Part shown: positions 56,416 to 64,000 of the stretch, in pieces
Layout: every line of letters starts with the position of its first letter
How positions within the stretch are numbered: the first letter of the stretch is position 1
Assembly: GCF_002246015.1 (NCBI RefSeq)
Contig: NZ_NOLJ01000008.1
Span: forward strand, 214,235 to 278,234
Direction: 5' to 3'
Length of the DNA: 64,000 bases
From: Nostoc sp. 'Peltigera membranacea cyanobiont' 210A
Lineage (GTDB): Bacteria > Cyanobacteriota > Cyanobacteriia > Cyanobacteriales > Nostocaceae
The notes under the pieces: generated by a model
The model's database searches: none
What the model was told of the DNA's origin: nothing
Seen by the model: only the letters and a program-made list of their open reading frames with translations
Translations under genes and position numbers: made by a program

Positions 56416-57366
56416 TCAGGTGGTTGAATTATTGACATCGCTTTGAATGCGATCGCGAAAATCTTCTATTGTTAGTTTTAAACCTTCTTGCAGAGGAATG
56501 GTAGGTTCCCAATTTAACCAATTTTTTGCCTTTGTGATATCCGGCTGGCGACGTCGGGGATCGTCCGAAGGTAGTGCCTCGAACTTAATCTGCGCATCTG
56601 GATTGATCATATTTTGCACTGTTTGTGCCAATTGTAAAATCGTGTATTCACCAGGATTGCCTAGGTTCATTGGGCCAATGTAGTCGCTATTCATTAGGCG
56701 GATGAATCCTTCTACCAAATCGGAAACGTAGCAGAAACTACGAGTTTGCGAACCATCACCGTACACGGTTAAAGGATTACCCTGCAAGGCTTGAACTATA
56801 AAGTTGCTCACCACCCGACCATCATTTTCTAACATTCTCGGCCCGTAGGTGTTGAATATCCGCACAACTCGAATATCAACTTTATTTTGCCTGTAGTAAT
56901 CAAATGCTAGAGTCTCAGCAATTCTTTTACCTTCGTCATAGCATGAACGTATTCCAATGGGATTGACGCTACCTCTATACTCTTCAGTTTGGGGATGAAC
57001 TTCTGGATCTCCGTATACTTCACTAGTAGAAGCTAAGAAAAACCTTGCTTTCACACGTTTAGCTAGCCCCAACATATTCAGTGTTCCCATCACGTTAGTT
57101 TTAACGGTTTTAACTGGGTTGTACTGGTAATGTACTGGTGAAGCAGGACAAGCTAAATGATAAATTTGATCCACTTCTAACCGAATTGGTTCGGTAATAT
57201 CGTGACGGATCAATTCGAAGTACGGATGGCCTAACCATTTCAAAATGTTGCGTTTATGACCAGTGTAAAAATTATCCAAGCATATTATTTCATGCCCAGC
57301 AGCCATTAGTCGGTCGATGAGATGGGAACCAATAAACCCAGCACCGCCCGTCACCAAAATTCTCAT
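56416..57366 (-). CDS. UDP-glucuronate decarboxylase (UDP-xylose synthase), SDR family
   Basis: The 316-aa protein opens with ILVTGGAGFIGSHLIDRL and has HLACPASPVHYQYNP, STSEVYGDPEVHPQTE, the active-site Tyr-x3-Lys in SCYDEGKRIAETL, RIFNTYGPRM and GDGSQTRSFCYVSDLVEG. The HPQTE, GIRSCYDEGKR and ACPASP motifs mark the UDP-glucuronate decarboxylase branch of the epimerase family. It should convert UDP-glucuronate, made by the next gene, to UDP-xylose. The two genes are about 150 bp apart, and an operon with this gene first is likely. Confidence 0.92.
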   Translation of the reverse strand: MRILVTGGAGFIGSHLIDRLMAAGHEIICLDNFYTGHKRNILKWLGHPYFELIRHDITEPIRLEVDQIYHLACPASPVHYQYNPVKTVKTNVMGTLNMLGLAKRVKARFFLASTSEVYGDPEVHPQTEEYRGSVNPIGIRSCYDEGKRIAETLAFDYYRQNKVDIRVVRIFNTYGPRMLENDGRVVSNFIVQALQGNPLTVYGDGSQTRSFCYVSDLVEGFIRLMNSDYIGPMNLGNPGEYTILQLAQTVQNMINPDAQIKFEALPSDDPRRRQPDITKAKNWLNWEPTIPLQEGLKLTIEDFRDRIQSDVNNSTT

Positions 57367-57836
57367 AGTTTCCCAGTTACTTACAAATATTTTCAGTAGC
57401 TATTGCACTTACTTTTAGATTACCCAGCTTGGGTACAAAAATACAAAACAAAAAAAAATAACAAGGCTCAATCAAAAATTGTTGTTGAACTTACCTATTT
57501 TTTCACGGTTGTAGTTTTGTTATATTTTTACCTGTTTTCTTAAGAATTCAATTAGCAAAATAACAAAAATTGTTTAAAAATTGTTTGTTGTTCAGCCGTT
57601 CTTTATCAAATCTTCAAAAATATAAAGTATTTTTACGGCTATTACGTTTTTAATTGGATACCAAAAATTAGTCGAGATCGGGTTGACACTCGCGCTACAA
57701 ATATATGCAAATAATACAGATGTAAATCCCTACAGCCGATTCATTTATTGCCAATATGTTTCGGAAATTTGATGCCTCCGGCGGACTACGTTAACGCAGC
57801 CAAAGTCCAATTACTTGAACTGTATTCTGCCTTACA
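57367..57836. other. AT-rich intergenic region with a small dispersed repeat
   Basis: No gene is visible in these 470 bp. A GCCTCCGGCGGACTACG repeat at about 57774-57800, of the same type as the insertion in the PKS acyltransferase domain, lies next to the antiporter stop codon. The rest is very AT-rich and likely contains the promoter of the sugar-nucleotide genes. Confidence 0.5.
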
Positions 57837-59975
57837 TCATACAGCAGATGTAATGCTGCTAACCGTAGTAGACATAATTAAATTTGTGCTTTGAGTGCGT
57901 TGCGGTTCTCCAAGCATGATAATTGAGCAGGTGAGTTGTCTGGCTAGCTGGGTTGTGACATCGCTAATGGCTAACCCTCCAGGACTGGTACGATTACGTA
58001 TAAAAGGTAAAACTACTAAATCATATAATCTTGCTGCCTGCAAAATTGCTTGGGCAACATTTTCGTGAGCAATAATTTGAATTTCTGGGGCATTGGCTAA
58101 AGCCAATTTAGATACCAATAGGGAGAGATGCGATCGCCTCCAAGCAATTTTACTAGAACTAGTGCGGCGATCGCACACATTCAGCACAGTAATGTGGCTC
58201 TGATTTGCCTCTGCTAGCATCTGGGCAAATTGTACAGGTTGTAATGTCGGTGCTGTTAAATTTTCGATTGGTACTAAGATCCGCTGAATTTTTTTCGGTG
58301 ATTCTACTAGACGTGTCACTGCTACTGGACAATGAGATGCCCAAAGCACACCATCAATCACATTCCCAAATAAACGCGCTCGTAACCCAGTCCGTTTACC
58401 CCAACCCATAACAATTAAATTAGCCTTTTGTTCGCGAGCCGCTCTGCTAATTCCTTGAGCAAAGGCATCATCGATTCGCAGCATTGGTTCTGCGGCTACG
58501 CTCAAGGTTCGACTTTGTATCGTGGCTTTATTCAATAACCACTCACTCCGTTGTAGAGACGCTTCTAACTGGGGTGCATCCATGTGAGCAGCAGCAGTAG
58601 CGATCGCCAGGGGTATAATTTTGCCATGAGACTGACGCGCTAATAATGCTGCCATTTCAATCAAATACTGCTGGGTCTGAGGATTATATATAGGCACGAC
58701 TATAGTAAAAGCACTGTCTGTTTCTGATGTGTTCTCCTCAGCTAGAGGTGGTGCTGGATCTTCATCTGGTGGGGAATTCAAACCAACAGCTATTCGACTG
58801 GTTATCAACGGCCCCAAGGTTGATGTGACGAGCATTAAGACAATCACACTGTGTAATACTTCTACTGGCAGCAACCCAGCCTGATATCCCACTAACGTTG
58901 CTGCTAACGTTGTACCAACCTGGGGAAGTGACAGCGACCACATCGTTAGCATTTCTTGCCATTTATAGCGGTAAACCAGTTTTGTCAACAAAGCTGCGAT
59001 CAATTTACTGATAATCAAACCAACTACGATCAACAGCGTTAACTTGACTGTGTTCAGATTATTCACAAAGGCGGGTAAATCGATCAGTAAGCCAAGGTCA
59101 ACAAAGAAGATGGGAATGAACAGCACACTGCCAATAAAGACCACCTTTTCTTTGACTGGGCCTTCACCCACAGCTTCATTCACCGCCAAACCCGCTAAAA
59201 AAGCACCAACAATTTTTTCTACCCCAATCAATTGAGCGCCCACAGCTGCCAGAAACACAGAAAGCAATACAAACAAAAACTTGTTTCCTTCATCGTCTCC
59301 AGACCGTTTGAAAAATTCTTTGCCTGCCCAATCAAAGCCTGTCACAACGGCCACAGAGTAAATAATTAACCAACCCGACAAAGTAAGTAGTTTCGCAAAG
59401 CTGAATGCTCCAGCATGAGAGACAGCTACACAAATGGCTAATATCAGTACTGCACCAATGTTTGTAAAAATCGTAGCTCCAATGGTGACAGTAACAGCTT
59501 CGTTGTTTACCACTCCCAAACGGCTGATTATGGGGTATGCCAAAAGGGTATAGGAACCGAATAAAGAGCCAATTAAGATTGAAGTATTCCAGCCATAGCC
59601 TAAAATCAGACCTACTAATGTTCCCATGACTAGGGGTACACTGAAAGTCAAGCTAGCAAACCCAAAGGCACGACTTTTTTTCCGGCGAAACTGTTCTAGA
59701 TCAATTTCTAGCCCGGCGACAAACAGCAAATAAATTAACCCAATGTCTGAGAGTAGGTTAATCATCGGTGAGTCAGACTGAAAAAGATTCCAACCCGAAG
59801 GCCCAAGTACTAGCCCTGAGAAAACCAAACCCACTAATCCTGGTAATCTTAGCCGCTCAAACATGATGGGTATAACTAAGATGACCATCAGCAAAATAGC
59901 AAAGGGAACAATTGGTTCTTTGCCAAGAACTTGAGAAGTTGGTTCCAGAACAAGAACTTGTGATATTAGTTCCAT
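57837..59975 (-). CDS. CPA2-type cation:proton antiporter with C-terminal universal-stress-like domain
   Basis: The 712-aa protein has about twelve membrane helices in its first 400 residues with KefB/NapA-type features: LRLPGLVGLVFSGLVLGPSG, LIYLLFVAGLEIDLEQFRR, FGSYTLLAYPIISRLGVVNN, VEKIVGAFLAGLAVNEAVGEG and VFFVDLGLLIDL-like stretches. The cytoplasmic region (about 425-700) contains two Usp-like halves, including ANLIVMGWGKRTG and PVAVTRLVESPKKIQRILVP. It probably exchanges Na+ or K+ for H+ with regulation by a nucleotide or stress ligand at the C-terminal domain. The ion is not resolved by sequence. It is transcribed alone. Confidence 0.9.
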   Translation of the reverse strand: MELISQVLVLEPTSQVLGKEPIVPFAILLMVILVIPIMFERLRLPGLVGLVFSGLVLGPSGWNLFQSDSPMINLLSDIGLIYLLFVAGLEIDLEQFRRKKSRAFGFASLTFSVPLVMGTLVGLILGYGWNTSILIGSLFGSYTLLAYPIISRLGVVNNEAVTVTIGATIFTNIGAVLILAICVAVSHAGAFSFAKLLTLSGWLIIYSVAVVTGFDWAGKEFFKRSGDDEGNKFLFVLLSVFLAAVGAQLIGVEKIVGAFLAGLAVNEAVGEGPVKEKVVFIGSVLFIPIFFVDLGLLIDLPAFVNNLNTVKLTLLIVVGLIISKLIAALLTKLVYRYKWQEMLTMWSLSLPQVGTTLAATLVGYQAGLLPVEVLHSVIVLMLVTSTLGPLITSRIAVGLNSPPDEDPAPPLAEENTSETDSAFTIVVPIYNPQTQQYLIEMAALLARQSHGKIIPLAIATAAAHMDAPQLEASLQRSEWLLNKATIQSRTLSVAAEPMLRIDDAFAQGISRAAREQKANLIVMGWGKRTGLRARLFGNVIDGVLWASHCPVAVTRLVESPKKIQRILVPIENLTAPTLQPVQFAQMLAEANQSHITVLNVCDRRTSSSKIAWRRSHLSLLVSKLALANAPEIQIIAHENVAQAILQAARLYDLVVLPFIRNRTSPGGLAISDVTTQLARQLTCSIIMLGEPQRTQSTNLIMSTTVSSITSAV

Positions 59976-60124
59976 ATATTAGGAATTGAAGGGGCTATGG
60001 TAAAACAGCGATTACCTTGGGGGCGATCGCCCGATCAATATGAATAAATAGAGAAGCCACCTGACGAAAAATCAAAAATCTTCTTAATTTACAGTAACTA
60101 GGCAATTATTTAAGAATTAACTAC

Positions 60125-60781
60125 CTACGGGTGGATTTGACTCAAAATGAACCGTAAGCGATCGTAGTCATCTTTCAGTAGCACACTTAAGCTACGTCCA
60201 GCTTTAATTAGCCATTGTCGGTCAGCTTTGCGTAACTGGTATACATCTCGAATGGCAGCTGCGGCTAAAGACTCGATTGGCGCACCATTGATACACAGCA
60301 GTGTCCGTAAAAAATCTAGTTCTTCAGTAAATTTAATGATAGCTTCTGGTTCACATCGATAAACAGCTTGATGAATTTGCGGGGGACGGGGTGGAAGATA
60401 CTGATACACTCTTTGGTTATAACTTTGATTTTGCGAAGATAGTTCAAATCCCACGATCGCAGCCCGGAATTCTGTGCGGAGCATGGCAAATATTTGGGGT
60501 TGTTCCTCCCGTAAGTCTTGCAAGGACAAACCTAATGCTCTCGCTCGGTGTACGGAATCTATGGGCATAGTGGTGGCATAATACACTACCGCATAAATTT
60601 GATTGCCAGATTCTTCATCTACAGAACAGACCCAACTACCAAAGGGTGGCATTGAGGGAAAGCTTAAATCTTCCGGTTCCAAACACTGAGCTAAAAATTC
60701 AGTACTAGTAGTTTCAATCACCTCCGCAATGTGGTTCGGATGGCGATCGCCAGTGGCAAACTGTGGTAAGGGGAGGCGCAT
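60125..60781 (-). CDS. HAS-barrel-domain protein, cyanobacterial
   Basis: The 218-aa protein has an N-terminal HAS-barrel-like domain (about residues 8-110; HIAEVIETTSTEFLAQC, PFGSWVCSV, IYAVVYYATTMP) and a helical C-terminus (LDFLRTLLC, AAAAIRDVYQLR, DDYDRLRFILSQIHP). HAS-barrels occur at the N-termini of HerA/FtsK-type ATPases, but here the domain stands without an ATPase. The precise function is unknown. It lies 120 bp before ndhS in the same direction, separated by inverted heptamer repeats. Confidence 0.7.
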   Translation of the reverse strand: MRLPLPQFATGDRHPNHIAEVIETTSTEFLAQCLEPEDLSFPSMPPFGSWVCSVDEESGNQIYAVVYYATTMPIDSVHRARALGLSLQDLREEQPQIFAMLRTEFRAAIVGFELSSQNQSYNQRVYQYLPPRPPQIHQAVYRCEPEAIIKFTEELDFLRTLLCINGAPIESLAAAAIRDVYQLRKADRQWLIKAGRSLSVLLKDDYDRLRFILSQIHP

Positions 60782-60821
60782 GGGAGTGCTGTTAGCGATA
60801 GCGGGGCGTTTAGCCCGTGCT

Positions 60822-60896
60822 GAGTTAAGAGTTAGGAGTTAGGAGTTATGAGTTGAGGAATCATAACTCCTAACTCCTAACTTCTCACTCCTAACT
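60822..60896. repeat. Inverted heptamer repeats between ndhS and the HAS-barrel gene
   Basis: AGTTAGGAGTTAGGAGTT runs at about 60831-60848 and the reverse type CTCCTAACTCCTAACTT at 60867-60883. They can pair as a hairpin just downstream of ndhS and may stop its transcription. Confidence 0.65.
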
Positions 60897-60901
60897 AAGT
60901 C

Positions 60902-61099
60902 TTATTTGGCTTTTTTACGTCCGGCGGTAGTTTCTACGAGTTCCAATTCGCTCAGGCGGAAGGTAACTAATTTATCCCAGTTACCACCTTCAAATAATAC
61001 GGCTACTTTGCCATCACTCACGCGTTGCACGAGTCCTTCGTAGCGATAATAGGTATCTGCGGGATTCTTGACGCGAACAGTTGCTCCAGGCAGAATCAT
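60902..61099 (-). CDS. ndhS: NAD(P)H dehydrogenase-like complex subunit S (NDH-1)
   Basis: The 65-aa protein is a single SH3-like barrel: MILPGATVRVKNPADTYYRY, LVQRVSDGKVAVLFEGGNWD and VTFRLSELELVE. This matches the Ssl0352-type subunit NdhS, which contributes to the ferredoxin-binding site of photosynthetic NDH-1 for cyclic electron flow. Length is right for the cyanobacterial protein and the basic end (AGRKKAK) is typical. It lies between rodA and a HAS-barrel gene on the minus strand; no other ndh gene is near. Confidence 0.88.
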   Translation of the reverse strand: MILPGATVRVKNPADTYYRYEGLVQRVSDGKVAVLFEGGNWDKLVTFRLSELELVETTAGRKKAK

Positions 61100-61145
61100 T
61101 TTTTTAGCCTCGCTTGTTTCCTTTTAATAGCTTAATACTTGTTAA

Positions 61146-61186
61146 TAGTCATTTGTCATTAGTTATTAGCAAAGGACAAATGACTA
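61146..61186. repeat. TAGTCATTTGTC inverted repeat
   Basis: TAGTCATTTGTC and GACAAATGACTA pair perfectly over 12 bp just downstream of rodA. The same TCATTTG/ATGACAA heptamer family appears at 43921-43942 and 51219-51240. It may act as the rodA terminator. Confidence 0.6.
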
Positions 61187-61194
61187 ATGACGAA

Positions 61195-62508
61195 TCAATA
61201 ATACTTCTGCCTTTGTCGAAAATTTGCTACCGATTCTACTATTCCCAAGGAAATGAAGTTAGTCAGCATCGCAGAACGCCCATAACTCATCCAAGGTAGG
61301 GGAATTCCTGCCACAGGTGCTAAACCAACAGTCATGCCAATGTTGACAATCAGCTGAAACACAATCATGGACAAAACGCCAATAGCCAACAAAGAACCAA
61401 AGTTATCTTTGGCGGTTTGGGCAACATGCAGTAGACGCAAGCAAATTAAGCAGAAGACAAACAGCACTAACAAACAACCGACAAAACCAAATTCTTCCCC
61501 CACTGCGGAGAAAATAAAGTCTGTATGCTGTTCTGGTACAAAATTCAGTTGTGTCATGGGCCCCTTGAACAGACCCCATCCCCAGATTTCACCAGCACCA
61601 ATAGCAATGCGAGATTGGATTAAGTGATAACCGGCGCCTAGTGGATCGTGATCGGGATTCATGAATACAGTTAGGCGGTCTTTTTGATACTCTTTCAAAA
61701 CATGGTTCCAAGCGAAGACTCCTAATTCGCCACCCAGTATATTGAGAGTCCATGCACCGATAGCACCTAAACCAAATCGACGCCAGGGAAGAGTTTGCCA
61801 GCCCACAATAGCCATTGCAACTGACCAAATTAATCCTAATGGGCCAAAAGATAGTTCTTTGAATAAAACTATCGGCTCTGTTAAAGGCCAAGATATACTA
61901 AACAAAATGGCAGCAACCACCGGAGAAATCATCAGAATTAACCAGCCTGGGTTAGCATTTGCCCAGTAAAGCATTCCTAAGACGATCGCACCAAATACCA
62001 TTGATGTTGCTAAATCTGGCTGCAAAAATACTAATCCCCAAGGTATAGCGGTGATTGCCAAAACGCGGAAAACACCTTCGAGGCTAGAAGCAGTCCGCCT
62101 GTGTAGCAAGGCTGCTAATGTGATAATCATGCCGACTTTGGCAAATTCTGAGGGTTGCACGTTAAAGCCGGCGATACTAATCCACCGTTGTGCCCCTTTG
62201 GCGCTAGTACCAGCAATCATCACGGCGATTAAACTGAAGTTCGTTAATGAATAAGTTACCCAGTGCCACTGCATCAAGAGTTCGTAACGGATGCGAGATA
62301 ACAACAGAGCTATAAGCACACCGATACCCGCTACCATCCAGTGCCACCACCAGTCAGTTACGGGCTGCTTCAGTTCCGTACTGAGAATCATCAGACCGCC
62401 AAAGATACTGATAACTATCGGCAAACAAAAAAGTAGCCAATCTACACCCTGCCAGGGCTTAACCCAAGACTTCCAGCGAATTTTGGGGAGCGATCGTTTT
62501 AACAACAT
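61195..62508 (-). CDS. rodA: Rod-shape-determining peptidoglycan polymerase RodA (SEDS family)
   Basis: The 437-aa protein has about ten membrane helices with SEDS motifs: GTSAKGAQRWISIAGFNVQPSE split over residues 105-125, FLQPDLATSM, the catalytic-loop region LTVFMNPDHDPLGAGYHLIQS, IAIGAGEIWGWGLFKG, LNFVPEQHTDFIFSAVGEE, and GIPLPWMSYGRSAMLTN. RodA polymerises lipid-linked glycan strands for side-wall growth with a class B PBP and MreBCD. The 'QLNFVPEQHTDFIF' form and PLPWMSYGRS rather than PLPFISYGGS fit RodA better than FtsW. It follows the Mrp gene with 180 bp of C/T-rich repeat between. Confidence 0.93.
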   Translation of the reverse strand: MLLKRSLPKIRWKSWVKPWQGVDWLLFCLPIVISIFGGLMILSTELKQPVTDWWWHWMVAGIGVLIALLLSRIRYELLMQWHWVTYSLTNFSLIAVMIAGTSAKGAQRWISIAGFNVQPSEFAKVGMIITLAALLHRRTASSLEGVFRVLAITAIPWGLVFLQPDLATSMVFGAIVLGMLYWANANPGWLILMISPVVAAILFSISWPLTEPIVLFKELSFGPLGLIWSVAMAIVGWQTLPWRRFGLGAIGAWTLNILGGELGVFAWNHVLKEYQKDRLTVFMNPDHDPLGAGYHLIQSRIAIGAGEIWGWGLFKGPMTQLNFVPEQHTDFIFSAVGEEFGFVGCLLVLFVFCLICLRLLHVAQTAKDNFGSLLAIGVLSMIVFQLIVNIGMTVGLAPVAGIPLPWMSYGRSAMLTNFISLGIVESVANFRQRQKYY

Positions 62509-62545
62509 TGTGCCAGTTTAGACTTTAGCTTTAATTGTTGGGAAT

Positions 62546-62645
62546 TGAAAAGAGGCAGAGGGGCGGGGAGCAGGGTGCAGAGGGGAAAATTCTTCTCCCT
62601 TGCTCTCCTGCTTCTTCCCCACTCCCCAATCCCCAGTCCCTAGTA
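62546..62645. repeat. Low-complexity inverted purine/pyrimidine-rich tracts
   Basis: GGCAGAGGGGCGGGGAGCAG on the left and TCTCCTGCTTCTTCCCCACT with CCCCAGTCCC on the right are roughly complementary. The region separates rodA from the Mrp gene and resembles the CCCCAGT array at the right edge. Confidence 0.55.
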
Positions 62646-62688
62646 TTCCCAGGAGATAGCCCAGGAAGTAGATAGAAATTAAAATTAA

Positions 62689-63759
62689 TTATGTTAAAGC
62701 AGCAACTGATACTTTACCAGCAATAGTAAGAGCGATCGCTGTTAATGCTTTTGCTGAAGCTGAATCTGGCTCACCAACAACTATTGGCACACCACTATCA
62801 CCACCAACTCGCGTGGAAATCTCTAGCGGTACGCACCCCAACAGTGGCACTCCCAATTCAGCAGCGGTTTTTGAGCCACCACCGGAACCAAAGATGTCAT
62901 ATTGCTTATCTGGTTGATCGGGGGGGATAAAATAGCTCATATTTTCTACGATCCCCAATACCGGAACATTCATCTGCTGGAACATCCGCAATCCCTTGCG
63001 AGAATCTAACAGAGCTACGTTTTGCGGTGTGGTGACAATTACTGCCCCTGCCATCGGCACTGCTTGGGTTAAAGTTAACTGAGCATCTCCGGTTCCTGGT
63101 GGCATATCTACAATCAAATAATCCAGTTCTCCCCATTCAACTTGATAGAGAAACTGACGAATTACACCATTGAGCATAGGCCCCCGCCAAATTACTGGTT
63201 GATCTCGGTCAATCAAAAAGCCCATTGAAACTAATTTGACGCCGTGATTAAAAGCAGGTTCCAGGATGTCACCTGTTTCAGTGGAACGCACTACAATTTG
63301 GGCATCAGCCAGACCCAGCATGGTGGGGTCATTGGGGCCGTAAATATCAGCATCTAGCAAGCCGACTTTCGCCCCAGTTTGGGCTAGAGCCACTGCTACA
63401 TTCACTGCAACTGTACTTTTACCAACGCCACCTTTGCCGCTGGAAACAGCAATGATATTTTTGACTCCAGAAATGCCAGTGCGGTCAGGTAAACTTTTTT
63501 GTTGCGGTGTCTCTGCCGTCACTTCTATGCTGACATCGGTAACGCCTGGGAGTTTTTTGACAGCTTTCTGACAGTCTTCAACAATAAATTCACGTAAAGG
63601 ACAGGCAGGAGTGGTTAATACTAAAGTAAAACTAACCTTACCACCGTCAATTTTTACGTTGCGAATCATATTCAGTTCTACCAGACTTTTGCGGAGTTCT
63701 GGGTCTTCAACTGGTCGCAAAATTTCTAAGACAGAGCGGGAATCGAGGACATCGTACAT
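62689..63759 (-). CDS. Mrp/NBP35-family P-loop ATPase (iron-sulfur carrier, ApbC-like)
   Basis: The 356-aa protein has an N-terminal MIP18/DUF59 domain (residues about 6-90; LRPVEDPELRKSLVELNMI, TTPACPLREFI) and a ParA-like ATPase with the deviant Walker A AVSSGKGGVGKSTVAVN, LLDADIYGPNDPTMLG and VDMPPGTGDAQLTL. Such proteins carry and deliver Fe-S clusters. The CxxC that bridges the cluster in many relatives (ENMSYF-C-P-x-C) is replaced here by FIPPDQPDKQYD, so cluster binding, if any, must differ. The start Met at 63759 is consistent with family length. Confidence 0.92.
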   Translation of the reverse strand: MYDVLDSRSVLEILRPVEDPELRKSLVELNMIRNVKIDGGKVSFTLVLTTPACPLREFIVEDCQKAVKKLPGVTDVSIEVTAETPQQKSLPDRTGISGVKNIIAVSSGKGGVGKSTVAVNVAVALAQTGAKVGLLDADIYGPNDPTMLGLADAQIVVRSTETGDILEPAFNHGVKLVSMGFLIDRDQPVIWRGPMLNGVIRQFLYQVEWGELDYLIVDMPPGTGDAQLTLTQAVPMAGAVIVTTPQNVALLDSRKGLRMFQQMNVPVLGIVENMSYFIPPDQPDKQYDIFGSGGGSKTAAELGVPLLGCVPLEISTRVGGDSGVPIVVGEPDSASAKALTAIALTIAGKVSVAALT

Positions 63760-63952
63760 AAAAATTCAAAATTCAAAATGAATAAATACACTTGTGGGAA
63801 ACATCTTAGCTATTAACTGGATGCCTCCTTAAGTAAGGTCAGCTAAGTTTTATCACTGTTACTGCCGTGATAAAACTTAGCAAATAGCATTATTACCTAA
63901 TTGAATCTTAACTTTCTTTGGGCATTGGGCATTGTCAAAAATTCTTCTTCAT

Positions 63953-64000
63953 CCCCAGTCCCCAGTCCCCAGTCCCCAGTCCCCAGTCCCCAGTCCCCAG
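63953..64000. repeat. CCCCAGT heptamer array (runs off the right edge)
   Basis: Nearly seven exact copies of CCCCAGT fill 63953-64000 and the array may continue beyond the window. It is the cleanest of the heptanucleotide arrays here. Confidence 0.9.

Overview
The window looks like chromosomal DNA of a filamentous, heterocyst-type cyanobacterium (Nostocales, Nostoc/Tolypothrix-like). The evidence is psbA (D1 of photosystem II), ndhS, a cyanobacterial phosphoenolpyruvate carboxylase, very frequent HIP1 octamers (GCGATCGC), heptanucleotide tandem repeats (GTTAGGA, CCCCAGT and ATGACAA types) and several small palindromic elements. No rRNA, tRNA or CRISPR array was recognised.

Layout. (1) 1-8.9 kb: two large, apparently secreted phosphatase-like proteins with nearly the same RTX-type C-terminus. 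The first is cut by the left edge. It joins two PhoX-like beta-propellers, a phytase-like esterase domain split by a nested GDPD domain, and RTX repeats. The second is an alkaline-phosphatase-superfamily phosphodiesterase. A Pho-box-like array lies between them, which suggests a phosphate-starvation set. (2) 9.5-26 kb: an orphan NRPS-PKS cluster in the order A-PCP / KS-AT-ACP-aminotransferase / cupin pseudogene / acyltransferase 3 / C-A-PCP / TubC-C-A-PCP-TE. The terminal C and A domains lack key catalytic residues. (3) 26.3-36.8 kb: a type I secretion locus. Two repetitive DUF4114 proteins and a decayed third copy precede a HlyB-like ABC transporter with an N-terminal cyclic-nucleotide-like domain, and a HlyD adaptor.

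(4) 36.9-42 kb: a DUF427 protein, a MITE, a ZnuA/MntC-like metal-binding lipoprotein with a Zur-like box, an IS630-family element with an A9 frameshift, and psbA. (5) 42.4-47 kb: an MBOAT acyltransferase with a DUF1574 partner, likely a polysaccharide O-acetylation pair. (6) 47.4-54.7 kb: ppc with a repeat-derived insertion, small conserved proteins, an aldo/keto reductase and a DUF2993 protein. (7) 54.9-63.8 kb, all minus strand: UDP-glucose dehydrogenase and UDP-glucuronate decarboxylase (UDP-xylose supply), a CPA2 antiporter with a C-terminal Usp-like region, a HAS-barrel protein, ndhS, rodA and an Mrp-type ATPase.

Working together: regions 1 and 3 form a secretion theme, because the RTX and DUF4114 proteins lack Sec signals and a type I exporter is encoded nearby. 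Region 2 should assemble a small amino-acid/polyketide hybrid. If the colinear reading holds, valine is extended by one malonate and beta-aminated, then joined to one further amino acid. Regions 5 and 7 supply envelope polysaccharide functions. Functions come from recognising family motifs by eye; no database search was run.
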